From Craterostigma plantagineum (lineage: Eukaryota; Streptophyta; Magnoliopsida; Lamiales; Linderniaceae): a stretch of 64,000 bases of DNA. The notes beneath the pieces were generated by a model, which was not told where the DNA came from, made no database searches, and was given only the letters and a program-made list of their open reading frames with translations. The DNA lies in the NCBI GenBank assembly GCA_027422505.1, contig JAPQWV010000005.1, positions 13,087,501 through 13,151,500 of the forward strand, read 5' to 3'. How positions within the stretch are numbered: the stretch's first letter is position 1; each line of letters begins with the position of its first letter. Made by a program: the position numbers and the translations under genes. Positions 10,902-22,564 of this stretch are shown in pieces.

Positions 10902-12029
10902 ATGGGTAGAACAAGAAATGAAAATAGTGCGGGTGCAGATAAAGGTACAGAACACGCAGCCTCTACTGATAGTCGGGATGCGACTATCCTTCAGCTCGCG
11001 GAACTAGTCCGCCAACAATCTGCGCAAATTCAACAACTAATTCAGCAACAAAACGTTGGCGGACAATCAAGTAACGGACCCCCTCAGGCCGACAGAATCG
11101 AAATGGTCGGGGAAAGATTTCGTAAACTTAACCCCCCAACCTTTGAAGATGCTGTTGACCCAACCTCGGCTGAGGATTGGCTCCGAACCCTAGAAACTAT
11201 GTTCCAACATAGCCGTACCCCTGAAACGGAAAAGATCTTGTGCGCTAGTTACCTATTAAGGGGAAGCGCAGGTCATTGGTGGGACACAATTCTGACTCTC
11301 GAAGATCCCTTGACAATGACCTGGGAGCATTTCAAAGAGTTTTTTCGAAATAAGTATTTCACTGCTCCCATTCGAGCCCAAAGGATGAACGAGTTCATCA
11401 ATCTCCGCCAAGGAGCAATGACGGTGGCGGAGTATATTAGGAAATTTGAACAGTTGTCCCGATTCGCCACCCACATGGTGAGTACGGACGCGTTAAAGAT
11501 CGAGCAATTTATGGAAGGCTTGAAGCCAGAACTTTACCGTGATGTTGGCATGGCCGGATTGCAAGGGGTTACTTATGCCCAAATGGCGGAACGAGCCCTG
11601 ATGGCTGAACAAGCTGAAATCCGAATTGTACGAGCACATGAGGCTAAAAGGAAGTTCGAACAAGGACCCAAAGGGGACGGAAATAACCCGAAGAAACCGT
11701 TCGTTCCTAAGAATGTGAAGCCCAATTTCCAAAATCGACCCGGACCACCTCAGCAGACTAACACGAATCAGGGGAGACCCCAACCAAACGTACCTCCATG
11801 TCCAAAATGTGCACGACGTCATCTAGGCGTCTGTTTCTCCCAAAACGCCATTTGTTTTAAATGTGGCAAGACAGGCCACTACTCCGTAGCCTGCCCAGAA
11901 AATGCATCTGAAAGTCAGGGAACAAACCGGACCAAGCCGCCGACAGCACCCGCTCGGGTATATATGCTTACGGCGGAAGAAGCTGAAAACAACCCATCCG
12001 AGATGGAAGGTACCTTCCTAACCGATTAA
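10902..12029 (+). CDS. gag: Ty3/gypsy Gag, unit 3 (intact, 375 aa)
   Basis: Colinear with the unit 2 Gag and the same length. It has the Gln-rich N-terminus, the capsid region with GHWWD and FFRNKYF, the basic Pro-rich linker and the CCHC knuckle CFKCGKTGHYSVAC. Only a handful of residues differ (for example Ile for Val after TAP, Leu for Phe in MAGLQG, Thr for Asn near the C-terminus). The intact frame beside the broken unit 1 copy suggests recent origin or gene conversion within the array. Its primer site carries the extra T, so the unit may be less able to prime reverse transcription than unit 2; that consequence is inferred. Confidence 0.92.
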   Translation: MGRTRNENSAGADKGTEHAASTDSRDATILQLAELVRQQSAQIQQLIQQQNVGGQSSNGPPQADRIEMVGERFRKLNPPTFEDAVDPTSAEDWLRTLETMFQHSRTPETEKILCASYLLRGSAGHWWDTILTLEDPLTMTWEHFKEFFRNKYFTAPIRAQRMNEFINLRQGAMTVAEYIRKFEQLSRFATHMVSTDALKIEQFMEGLKPELYRDVGMAGLQGVTYAQMAERALMAEQAEIRIVRAHEAKRKFEQGPKGDGNNPKKPFVPKNVKPNFQNRPGPPQQTNTNQGRPQPNVPPCPKCARRHLGVCFSQNAICFKCGKTGHYSVACPENASESQGTNRTKPPTAPARVYMLTAEEAENNPSEMEGTFLTD

Positions 12030-12170
12030 ACTTCAACATACATTCTAGTGGACTCATGAGCCACATTTTCTTTTGTATCCACCACTTATGTGGTAAGATT
12101 CGGAATTCTTTTAGCCGACTTGGTTGATACCAGTTCAAGTGTCGACCTGAATCGTAATCGTAACAAATAG
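12030..12170 (+). pseudogene. Aspartic protease remnant, unit 3
   Basis: Same sequence as the remnant after the other gags, with TGA at 12057-12059 in the active-site position. The lesion therefore predates amplification of the array. Confidence 0.65.
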
Positions 12171-12580
12171 GCTTCCAAAATAGGAAGTCATACCTGAATT
12201 CCTGAAACCTAAGATCCAATAATATCCGGGGTATAATCCTATGCCCCAATCTTTTAATTATCCTAAGAAAATATGTTTGTTCAAGTATTTGAGCGGCACA
12301 GCGGAAGTGTGATGGACGTTAATAATTTTTGACCTCTACCTGAGTTAGAATTGTAGTTATTCTCGTTAGCTCCTCAAGACAACGCAGGTTCGACTAACTT
12401 GAATGATCTTCATATCGACTTCATTAGGATCCTATTCCTTTCTATTCTCGAAAATTATTTGAGATTCCTTGATAACTTCCTAGGGTGAATTTTTATCACC
12501 CAACCCAGCCAGTTCAACTCCCTACCAATCGTTACCCTGAATTATTCCAACAGACGGAATTTCGGGGGCGAGATTCTTTT

Positions 12581-12593
12581 AAGGGGGAGAGGA
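12581..12593 (+). other. Polypurine tract, unit 3
   Basis: AAGGGGGAGAGGA immediately precedes LTR 4. Confidence 0.85.
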
Positions 12594-15500
12594 TGTAATA
12601 CCCATAAAATATAATTACGGGATTTACGATTTAATTAGCAATAAATTAGAAACTTCGTTGGATTTATTAAATAAAGAAGTTAGGGTTTGACATGATGCGA
12701 TGCTTTCATGTTTACATGTCTTTTAGTGACTTATATGTCTATGTGATTTCATGCTATATATGATATAGTCCTACATGGCTTATGTGCTGTTAGAATAATT
12801 AACGTGGTAGGAAATTTAAGTTAGAACTTAGAAGTAAATTAGTATAAGGTCCCTAGGTTTTGGTAGGAGATAGTATTAATAAAAGTTAAGAAATTCAAAC
12901 CATATATTAAAACTAAAATTGGGATTAATTCATGAATTGAGCTAGACCTAAATTCGAACCCAAGTGTTAAAGAAGTACTATAACAGACCTAAGATTATCC
13001 TATGGTTCGATTACTTGACCAAAAGGAAAAGGAAATTAATAAAATAATGCATATTACAAGAGATAAGGATTAACAAAGTATCCATCATTGTCAATTGCTA
13101 ACCACTACACGCAACGATAAGAAAGGAGTGAGAATTATTGATAGGACTAAGTTATTCATTCTAAGGCAGGGAAGAGAGAACGTTCGATCAAAGATATGTA
13201 TATATATAATTACTTGTAACAATTGCCGAGTAGCTAGAATCAACCAATTATAAATTAAGTGTGGTTAATAGTTTAAAGCATAATTGGGCCATTCTAGTAC
13301 GGAATAAAATGTTGCTTAGTACGTGAGGAAAAGAGTAGTAACTTACTCATCTACTAGTCTCATCAATTACATAATTCCATACTTTAATCCTTATCAACTA
13401 GGCCAAAGAGAATGATATGAAGGAAATACTTTCATAACGAAGAATAGAAAGGAACACCCTTAAGAAAGAGAATTAATAGAACGAAGAGAAACTTCATCAA
13501 CAGATCACAGCTCAAACTCGGATTTTGGTAAGTGCAAGTATCGTTCATAATTCACCTAGAGTTATTAAAGTATGTTAACTAACGAAACTAGAGTAATCTG
13601 GGTGTAAGAAAGACCCAAAAAGCTCTATTTGTAGGATAAATTCTTATCCCCACGAGTTAAGGCATACTGAGTTAAGGCCTTAATTGTAGGGAATTATTTC
13701 TGAAATAACGTCGCTTGTTTTAGGGTTTGAATTTGAAATTTGGATAGAATAAATGATTCTGAGATAGAGAAAACCCTATATGTTATAAGTCGGGATAGGA
13801 AAGATTTCTATGTATTAGGATTTCGAAACAGTGAATTTCGTGATCTTTTGATCTCGAAATCTTTTAAGTCTCGAGATTTATAATTAAGGTTGAGTTCGAA
13901 ATTAAGAAACATGATGTCGAAATATGTAGATGTCGAAAGGCTAGATAAGAATTTCGATGTATTAGAATTTCGAAGGAACAAATATGCCGAGATTAGAAGA
14001 TGTCGAAAGAGAACACTTGCGAAATAAGAAAAGCTCGAAATCTTGAAATCTCGAAACCTTTGATCTCGAGATTTATAAATTACGAGAGTAAGGTGTGGAC
14101 CAATCATAACTAGAGGAAGTTAAATGCCTAAAGGGACACGTAGCTATTCCTTAACATATGAGATAAATTAGTCACCTAGTTGTCATTACACCGTTCATTT
14201 GTTTAAATATTTTATTAATAAATTAGAGGGAACGATTAGATAAGAACCAAAAGAAGGAAAGGGGAAAATAAAAGAAAACCCTCATTAGCATACAACTCCG
14301 TCGGAAAAGAAGAAATCTTAGGATCCGGGAATTTTGGGGGAAATAGCTTTAAGAGCTAAGTTTGAGTACATAAAGGTTCAAGAATGTCGAGATCTATTTC
14401 ATTAATCATCTCGAGAACTTTGGTCAATCATTTCGAAGTTTATTTTATAAATTCTGTGTACTATTTAATTAACTTGGAATCATGTCTAATAAAGAAGTCG
14501 AAATTCATAAAAATTGAAACTAGGGTTTTTAAATTAAGCCACTCTCGTGAAACTGTAATTAGACTAACAAACCCTAATTTTATATGTTTCTGTACTTAGG
14601 GTTCAAAGGTTAGCAAATTACTGTACGATAAGCTAAGGATACCAGGTAAGTGGAAATCGCAACTACAACACATAATTATATGTGTATGAATTATGTGTCT
14701 ATATGCCTTTCATGATTTTATGTGACTTCTATGATTTATATGTGACGTAAATTTACGTGATTTTTATGTGATGTAAATTATTCTATGAATATTGCATGCA
14801 TGTTTACATGATTCATGGCATGAGCATATGCACGCACGACTAGTGTTAGAGTCAGGGAAATAGCGTGCATGAGTATAAGATCGCTTGAGAGCGAAGTATA
14901 TTTGCCGGTATAGGCATTTGTGTCGACTCAATGATGAGTCACGGCTCTTCTATGCTACCACGGCGATTCACGAAGCCGAATTACCTGATTCACGAAAGGT
15001 AGGGGGAATACCCCGTAGCGGGAGATGCAACCTGGAGGATGCGACTCGAGGGTATGAGCGGCACCGAGGGAACCTCGAGTGTTGGCGACCTCGTAGTAAG
15101 CTACCAGTGAGAAGCGCCCGCGTGTCAGACCGCATTGGGATGGAAAGGCGCCTTAGGGTTAAACAAACTTTGTGTGCCCGGGTTAGCCTCTCAATGGGAC
15201 TGCATTGGGATTGAAAGGCACTAGTAGCCTCTCAGTGTGGATCACACTGGGATTGAAAGGCACTGGTAGCATCTCAGTGTGTACCGCATTGGGATTGAAA
15301 GGCACCATAGGGTTACGCACAGATGGAGTACTCGGGTTTAGCCTCCCAGTGTGTGTACTGCACTTATACCCTTAGGGGTTTGAGCTCTATATGGTGCATA
15401 GTAAGATTGAAAGCCGAGGGCCCAATAAGAAATGAAAAGAACGAGAAGGATACGAGAGGTCAATAGCATTGGCGCGGATGCCTTCGCTATTTAGGTCACG

Positions 15501-15873
15501 TGCATTGCATGCATGATTTTCACTTACTGAGCTTTATAAGCTCATTCCACGTTTTATGTGTTGTAGGACCCCGCGATCACGGTACGTGATCATTTTCACG
15601 GCGAGGCCAACTTTTGAAGCTTTCGTGGGCTTTTGAGATGGAAGTGTGTGCATGGATGCGACCTCGTGGAGGCCCAGTAGATAAATTTATTTTGACCCGC
15701 ATGCGCGCTTTCCTATGTAAATAGGACCCATGATAATTTTGTAGGGAATAGTTACGATTCCTTTTCATGAAAGGAAAAATTTTATTCGAAATTTCGTACT
15801 ATTTATTTCTTTTCTACGACACTAATTACGTAAACTAGTTAAGAAAGTAGTGGTGGAAGGCGGGGCTGCCACA
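12594..15873 (+). repeat. LTR 4 of the array (complete, 3280 bp)
   Basis: Runs from TGTAATACCC to GCTGCCACA and is followed not by a primer site but by ATAAGCCATATAG, so this is the right end of the array. ATAAG at 15874-15878 would be the right target-site duplication; the left copy lies outside the window. Confidence 0.93.
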
Positions 15874-17326
15874 ATAAGCCATATAGAGAAATTCAAGCAT
15901 AGTAGTGCTCAGAAGGTATAATCTCTTTTACTCTATAGACAATCGATTATTTTTCTTTTTTTATTATTATTAGTAGGATAGAATATGAGTATATGAGATG
16001 AAATATTAGGAGTTGTCTAAGATTTAAAGTGTGTAAGAAATTATTGGATACGAAAATCTGGAACTGATTAGGGTTTGTTTATGTTAGTTTAGTTAACGAG
16101 GGTTTTTAGAACCTTTAGAATTTCTGGTTAGGTTATGCTAAGTTCGAAACTTAGTTAGAATATATGAAGTTTTTCTTATGTCCAAACTGTTCTTGGAAAA
16201 GTGTGGAAGTTTTGATCGAAAATTAAGATTAGATGATATCGATAATGTGTTTCAAGTAGGGATAGAATTTCTCTAGATTATAAATCTCGAAGCTATGTTA
16301 GTTTGGTAGGTATGATTTCGAGATCAATCACGAGGGCAGAAGGAACAAAGATGCCGCGATTAGAAAATATCGAAGTTAGGAAAATTCGAAAAGTTAGATC
16401 TCGAGCCATTAGATGTCGAAACCTTGTTAGTTTGATAGGAAAGATTTTGAGATCTTCATGAGAAAGAATGTCGAAATCCAGAAACTCGAAATGTCGTACA
16501 TTGTTGAAGTAAGATCGAGATTTATATCGAGATCCATATCGAAATTTGTTTCGAAATCATGTGATGTTTAAATCTCGAAATGTTATGTAGAAGCTCGACA
16601 TCCATCCTTGTTATTGATATCGAGATTTTGTTTAAAAATGTCGATACAATCTCGAAATTTTTGTTTATGAATCTCGACATACGCATCTCAGAATTTTTCT
16701 ACTTAATCAATCTCGAGATTTTTGTTTATAATGTCGACATACACCACGAGATCTTTGTTTACAATTTCGAAATCCACCTTGAAAGCCATGTCGAGAACCT
16801 ATATGTCTTTAATAAGCCACGAGAAGTCTATATGGTGAATTAGGTGACTAGGTAATTAAATAACATTTCATGAATTAGTGGAGTAAGAAAACGACACCTT
16901 AATACAAGCTTGACCAATCAGATAAAAACATGAAGGATGTGTGTTAAGTTCATAAAGTAAGGTGAGATGTGTCATAGAGAATGAATCATAAATTAGAGAT
17001 AATATATTAATTCCATGGACCACGAGTAATAAAAGGATTATAATAATAAGTGAATCACATGGAGTTCACGAGATATTAGAATTCGAGAAGTGTAATTATG
17101 ATGTGGGTACGGATTGCCAGAATTTCACGAGTTAGAAATAGGCGAATTCCTTTTAAAAGCGTTCAATACTATTCTATATTTAATATATTTCCATACTTAG
17201 GAAATTTGAAATTTAGTTAATATACTCACATTTTAATTTCATACTTAAGGTCGAAAACCAGGGATTTCATCGGTTCCGTAACTAACAATCTACGGACGAC
17301 AGGTAAGTGGAAATCGCAACTACAAC
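15874..17326 (+). repeat. Fragment of an older, related Ty3 LTR
   Basis: It has the same order of landmarks as the array LTRs but is strongly diverged: a dense TCGA/CTCGA block (about 16200-16830), an ACCAATCAGA stretch, then ACAGGTAAGTGGAAATCGC (17300-17318) matching 4395-4413. The array abuts its left side and the copia LTR starts on its right. It looks like the target into which both inserted. A frame at 16580-16843 lies in the TCGA block and I do not regard it as a gene. Confidence 0.65.
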
Positions 17327-17676
17327 TGTAGGATACTATTTGTAATTGTGCTTGATTTCATTAGTTTCCTTGTAATTAGGGGCGTTTTGTATAGTAGTCC
17401 TTAGATTAGGACTAGTTTGATATTTATACCAAGTTTGTTTGGTATAAATACTTGTAAGTCAATTGAGCTTAATAGAGAAAGTTTTGAGAATTGATCCGAA
17501 GGGCTTGCAATTTGATTTCTAGAGAGAGAAACAACAGTAACTTTCTCACTCTACTCGAATTCTCTCTCTTGTTCTTCATTTGAGTTTTTCGATCGAATTC
17601 AATTGCTTATCTAAACGATCGAATTACTATGAATTCTAGCCTAGGATCTTAGAGTTGTTAATCGTAGGACCTAACA
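17327..17676 (+). repeat. 5' LTR of the copia element
   Basis: Starts TGTAGGATAC and ends GGACCTAACA, giving TG...CA ends with short inverted termini, directly before a primer site. No second copy was found downstream, so its age cannot be estimated by LTR comparison. Confidence 0.75.
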
Positions 17677-17677
17677 A

Positions 17678-17692
17678 TTGGTATCAGAGAGG
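17678..17692 (+). other. Primer binding site of the copia element
   Basis: TTGGTATCAGAGAGG begins one base after the LTR end. The TGGTATCAGAG core matches the tRNA-iMet primer site. Confidence 0.8.
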
Positions 17693-18753
17693 ATTCGTTC
17701 TGTTTTGAATCGAAAATTGTTAAAATTGGATCGAAAATCATTTTCTGATTACTGTTCATCGAAGAACAGTTTGGCGCGAAAACCTTTTTCGATCCAATAG
17801 CTTAATTCTGTGCTTAATTGACTTGAATTTGGTGTTTCAGTGCTTGTTTAAGTGATAGATCATCATAGCGATCAGTTCTGTAGCAGTTTAAACTTCGATT
17901 TCTAGAATTGAATTGCTTCTGAGTGTTACTGTTTGCGAAGAACATGAAGAACACGTTCTGATTTTGATCAAATACGATATATTTTGCTTCATAACGTGTT
18001 TAATTGCTTGTTCGTGAGTGATTAGTACTTAATTGCGAGCAATTGCCTCAAATTTCACTATCTGATTCTTTGTTTTTGCTCGAATTAGTGTTAATCGTAT
18101 TCTGTGAATTTTTCTCGATTGCTCAAATTTTTCTCGCTAAGTTTTGCGATCGGATTAGTTTCTCGATCGATAAACTTAGCGCGAGAATTTTTCTCGGTCA
18201 GAATACGAAGTCAGCGCTAGAATCGTCATCAATAGAAACGATTTTAGTTAGAAATATTTCTCGAGCATTATGGCGAAAAACTTTTTCGAGAGAGACTTAT
18301 TTTGACTTTGCATGCGTAAAAACTTTCACTCGAAAAACTTTTTCAGTCAAACCTTTTAACGTTTGACCAAGCGAAAATCATTTATACGCGAGAAACTTTT
18401 CTAGTCAACAGATTTATTTTGACTTGTCGAGAAACTTACTAACGTACTGTTTCTTTACGATCGAAATAAATTCATGATCAAGAAATTTTTCTCGACCGAA
18501 TGATTTTGAGCAATTTATCTCGCTCGTAAAGTATCTCGCTGACAAAATTTCTCGCACGAGAACAGTACTCAGTACACTATCTCGACGGAATTAATTTCGA
18601 TCAAACTTTAAGATTGTATCGGAAATAATTCTCGATCTAATTTTCGAATCAAACGCTACTAACGAATTTTGTCACTTGTGAAGCACATTACATCATCTTC
18701 AACCTTCAAAACAATTAACGAAGATCCTTCAACAACTCGACTACAATACAAAC
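17693..18753 (+). other. Untranslated leader of the copia element, TCGA-rich
   Basis: About 1.06 kb between primer site and gag, full of short words such as TTTCTCG, CTCGATCG and CGAAAA. I see no convincing gene. The composition closely resembles 28410-31080 upstream of the post-pol ORF. A 107-codon frame at 18043-18366 is an artefact of this repetitive composition. Confidence 0.55.
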
Positions 18754-20445
18754 ATGGATGCATACTCACTCGGAAATGACAACCGTCCGCCGATCTTGCA
18801 AAGAGGCGAATACACAGTGTGGAGAAGCCGCTTTCTGAATTTTATTGCTCTAAAGGATCAAGCCGAAAATCTACTGAAGTCCCTTGAAGAGGGACCGGCA
18901 CAGTTCTGGGTTCATGTACCCGGGGACGAAACAGCTACTCCAGCAATTCCAGCTTCTAGACGACTAAAGGAGCCTAGAGAATAGTCTCTGGAGGAAAGAG
19001 CTCGAGCTAAGGCTGATCTAGTAGCCATGAATACCCTTATGCAGGGCATCACCAACGATATATACAGACAAATCGACAGCCTTACATCGGCCAAAGGGAC
19101 GTGGGATGAGCTGCATAGGATGATGCAAAGGACGGAAGTTGGCATAAAGGCCAAGAAGGCGAACATTCTCACTGCTTACGACTCATTCAAAGCAAAGCCG
19201 GAGGAGAGTCTAAACGAGATCTACCAACGATACCTCACTCTTCTCAATGAAATGAGGAAGATAGAAATAACAAAGACAAACATGGAGACAAACATAAGAT
19301 TTCTATCCTCTCTGCCTACGGAATGGAAGAAAATATCCACTCAAATACGACAAAACAAAGATCTAGAAGAGTTGGATGTCCATGCCGTGTTCGATAATCT
19401 CACTCAGCATGAGGAGGATATCCGCGAGATTACCAAAGAGCAGAAAGGCAAACAAACCGATGACACGGTTGCCTTAGTCTTGGAGAAGAGGAGCACAAGG
19501 TCAAGAAAGGAAAAGATCGTTAGGCCACCTTCATCATCAGAGTCGGAAGAGGAATCGGACTCCGACATCGAGCCGAACATGAAATCCCTTGGAAAACAGT
19601 TAGCTCTCATTGGGCAAATGATGAGCAAGAAATACTTCAAGAAGAAGTCTTCAACCTCAGCCAATAGACTTCGGACTACAAGCTCCAAGAACAAAGAACG
19701 TGCTCCGGAGAGTTCCGAGGTCAAGAATCCCAAAGAGACTAACAAATGTTTTAAATGTGGCAAAGCGGGTCACTTCGCCAGAGAGTGCACTCTCCCGAAG
19801 AAAAGAGATGCAAACTACTACTCCAGGAAGCTTCAATTGACAAAACAGAAAGAAGCCGAAGTAGCTCTCATGGCTGAACAGGACCAATGGCTCGAGGACA
19901 CGTCGAACTCCGAAGAAGAGAACTTAGCCCTCATGGCCCGTCTCGACAACGAATTGGACGCCGAAACATCCATTCGTACGAACGACGACAACGCTTCTAC
20001 GTCTTCAAATGAGGTAGTCACTCCTTTCACATTATTGACCATGTTAGAATCATATCAAAAGCAATATGCTAACATGAAACGTGAGCAGAAATGTATAAAG
20101 GAAGTAGAGAACGAACTTGAGAGAGCTCAGGAGAAGATAGATAGTCTCGAACAAGAACTTAGGAGCTCTAGTGCAAAAATAGATGAACTTACCAAGAGCC
20201 TCCATTCTAGAGAGACTAGTCAACCTCAACTAGGACAACAGAGCGAAAAGATTAAGGAATTAGAAGATAGGCTAGCAAATAACTACAATTGCTTGGTTAG
20301 AAATCTCAACGAGAAAGCCATTTTAAATTGTAGGATAACCGAAGCTACCTCTAAGATCACTAACTTAGAAGCTCAATTAGAAACATCGAATGCTAAGATT
20401 AGTGGCTTAGTAAGGATTTTGATGCCTGTCAAGCCGCGAAACTAA
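18754..20445 (+). pseudogene. gag: Copia (Sirevirus-like) gag with in-frame stop
   Basis: The frame opens with MDAYSLGNDNRPP, hits an amber stop at 18982-18984 and continues in the same frame to 20445. It has a copia gag domain (words WDELHRMMQ, YLTLLNEMRK, FLSSLPTEWK), an acidic Ser/Glu stretch, a CCHC knuckle CFKCGKAGHFAREC (about 19747-19788) and a long Glu/Lys/Leu-rich coiled coil (about 20040-20410). Near 20410 a one-base shift moves the coiled coil into another frame, which continues past 20448. Its role would be particle formation and RNA binding; the coiled coil is typical of Sireviruses. One stop and one shift make it a pseudogene, unless the stop is read through, which I consider less likely. 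Confidence 0.85.
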
Positions 20446-20650
20446 CCGTGGAAAATAATTACGCTCTCCTAGGTGAGGAACGCAAGAGACTATATGCCAA
20501 AGTAAAGAAATTAGACGATATAGTTACGCGTAGGGGACAGTCCGAACAGACGATATTTTTGAACAAGTCCAAGGATATAGAGTTCTATAATCCTATAGAA
20601 GGCATAGGTTTCACTAACACGTGTGTTTTACAAAAGAAAGAAATATATGA

Positions 20651-21565
20651 CCCAGTCTTTATGGTGTGCAAAGCCGTCCCCTCGCGCTGCGTGGATTTGG
20701 AACAAGCTGCTCAAATTGCGTCCTCTCTTCCGAAGTCTGGTGCAGTTTCGAGTGGGCAACGGGGAGACGATCCTGATGTGGCTCGATCCATGGTTGACTG
20801 ATGCGCCATTAATAGAGCGATTTCCACGAGGGCCGATGGTGATGGGGCTGCCCCTTGATTCCCGCCTCAGCGCGGTTATCGATGAGAATGGCTGGCACTG
20901 GCCAGCCCTAACATCAGCTGAATGCCTCGAGATTCTGCCCGGTCTCCCGCCAGTCCAGCCATTTTCTTGTGATTCCATCCGTTGGACTGCCACGCCGGAT
21001 GGTACCTTTACCACGCGATCGGCCCGTAATGTGCTGAGACTATCACGTCCGCGCGTGGGGTGGGCTGTACTGCTTGGAGGCTGTCTGAGCATCCCGCGCC
21101 ATGACTTCATACTATGGTTGGCGATTCGTGATCGATGGGCGACGAGAGACAAGGCGTGGATAGCTGCGGCGGCGGGAACGACGGAGTGTGTGCTATGTGC
21201 TGAGGCCAATGAAACCACACAACATCTCCTATTTGACTGTCCTTTTTCACAGACTTGCTTAGGGCTGCTCAAGCGCAAGGTACGGTTCCATTGGCCTTAT
21301 AGGGAGTGGTCAAGTGGCCTTAACTGGGCTGCTAGACGTTGGCGGGGTCGCCACCTACATAAGGCTGCATATCGACATCTGTTGGCATCCTTGGTCTATC
21401 ACCTTTGGTTGGAGCGAAATCGGAGGTGGAAGGAGGGCTGTTCGCGGACAGCTGAGCTACTTATTGAAGACATCCTCCATTTGATTCGTATGCGTCTATG
21501 TATGGTAGCATTGAGATATCAGTACAGTTGTTATCTTTGCGTAGGATTTGGCGTATAGCTTGGTA
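20651..21565 (+). pseudogene. LINE ORF2 C-terminal fragment (zf-RVT)
   Basis: Encodes only the post-RT part of a plant L1-type ORF2, colinear with 58935-59900 (- strand) and 39400-40249. It shows the family's RIGNG-like word (RVGNGETILMWLDPW), then the zf-RVT region with FILWLAIRDR, ATRDKAWIA and a CVLC...TQHLLFDCPFS zinc-binding pattern, then YHLWLERNRRW. The frame is open to 21558. A shift in the last residues hides the usual RRxWxIAW ending, which is still legible in the neighbouring frame. Endonuclease and RT domains are absent, so it was dead on arrival. Confidence 0.88.
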
Positions 21566-21619
21566 GCGTTCTCTCTATGATGTACCCAAACATTTGTCCT
21601 TAATTTTACTGACCTTTTC

Positions 21620-21648
<29 letters not shown>
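20651..21648 (+). mobile_element. 5'-truncated LINE inserted in the copia gag region
   Basis: About 1 kb holding only the C-terminal part of a LINE ORF2, a 3' UTR of about 60 bases and a 29-base A run (21620-21648). The left target ends AAATATATGA (20641-20650). The right flank repeats ATATATATATATGA, a duplication blurred by TA expansion. Truncation plus poly(A) plus duplication fits target-primed reverse transcription. Confidence 0.88.
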
Positions 21649-21652
<4 letters not shown>

Positions 21653-22491
21653 TATATATGATGTTAAACACATGCGCTTAGGAATAACCTCTCTTAGAAA
21701 TTTTACTGAATCGTCTTATGAAAATACTTTCGATTCATCCATTAGACAAGGTCCACATGGTCCAGAAATCCCCTTTGACTACAAAGAACTAAATGAAAGG
21801 GACAAAAATAGGAAAGAAACTCTAACACCTGTCTGCAATTTAGTTCAAATTCTACCTCCTGATTCTCGAACACACCATAGGAAGTTAAAACCATTAATTA
21901 TAAAAATTCTCTCTACAAACCCCCTATCATAAAACAGATAGAGGAGTCGCAGGCAAAGTTAGAAAAAGAACGAGAGAATTTCGAAGCTGAAAAGAAAAAA
22001 ATTATTTAAGGAGATGGAAAATCTCAAGGCTTCCTCGTCCCCCCAAACTACCTCTCACGCTATTACAAAAAGCGTGAAAAATGAAAAATCGCCTTTGAAA
22101 GATAAATATTGTAAAAATAATTCTGTTAAGAGTGCTATGACTAATTTCACTTTACCTACGTCTACAGGGAGCATAGCGTCAGCACTAAAAACAAAGGCGA
22201 GAGTGTCTAGCACCAAGATAAAGAAGGAGCATTAGACTTAAATGTTTCTGAGCATGCTACTCCTTCTGTTACAATAAAAGACACTCGTAGAAATAAAAGA
22301 GCTATTTCCACTTTTAAGATAATTGCTTCTACTTATTCACTTCAGCCGATCACCTTTAGAAGCACCAACTTCGAAATAGGCTCTACATCAAAAATTAATC
22401 ATTCTGAAACAAATGCCACTAGGAAGACACGTAGGAAACAAGATCCAGCCATAAAGAAAGCTTATGGCGCCGTACATGAATGTACTCACCT

Positions 22492-22522
22492 AAGGTATCC
22501 CGTAGAGCTTTCCCCGGTTACC

Positions 22523-22553
<31 letters not shown>

Positions 22554-22564
22554 TATCCCGTAGA
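22492..22564 (+). mobile_element. Minimal poly(A) retroposon stub with 15-bp TSD
   Basis: The sequence AAGGTATCCCGTAGA occurs at 22492-22506 and again at 22550-22564. Between them lie only 16 unique bases (GCTTTCCCCGGTTACC) and about 27 A. It is a retroposition event that kept almost nothing of its source, either a SINE or a LINE 3' end. It does not match the 3' ends of the three LINEs in this window. Confidence 0.85.

Larger units (their letters stand above)
1..15873 (+). mobile_element. Tandem array of a pol-less Ty3/gypsy element (TR-GAG type)
   Basis: Four LTRs (the first cut by the window edge) alternate with three internal regions: LTR, 502-2345, LTR, 5626-7470, LTR, 10748-12593, LTR. 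Each internal region has a tRNA-iMet-type PBS, a gag frame, a short protease remnant and a purine tract, but no integrase, reverse transcriptase or RNase H. Repeat starts lie 5125 and 5123 bases apart. By eye, complete LTRs differ at roughly ten to fifteen positions in 3.28 kb, so the array is young. Plant elements with only gag between LTRs are known as TR-GAG elements. A shared-LTR array is the expected product of unequal recombination between LTRs; this origin is inferred. Confidence 0.9.

Noticed and set aside
18043..18366. 107-codon frame in the copia leader
   Set aside because: Phe/Ser-rich product of TTTCTCG repeats; no domain.
18982..18984. Programmed readthrough stop in copia gag
   Set aside because: The stop is well before the gag-pol boundary and other frame breaks exist, so ordinary decay is more likely.
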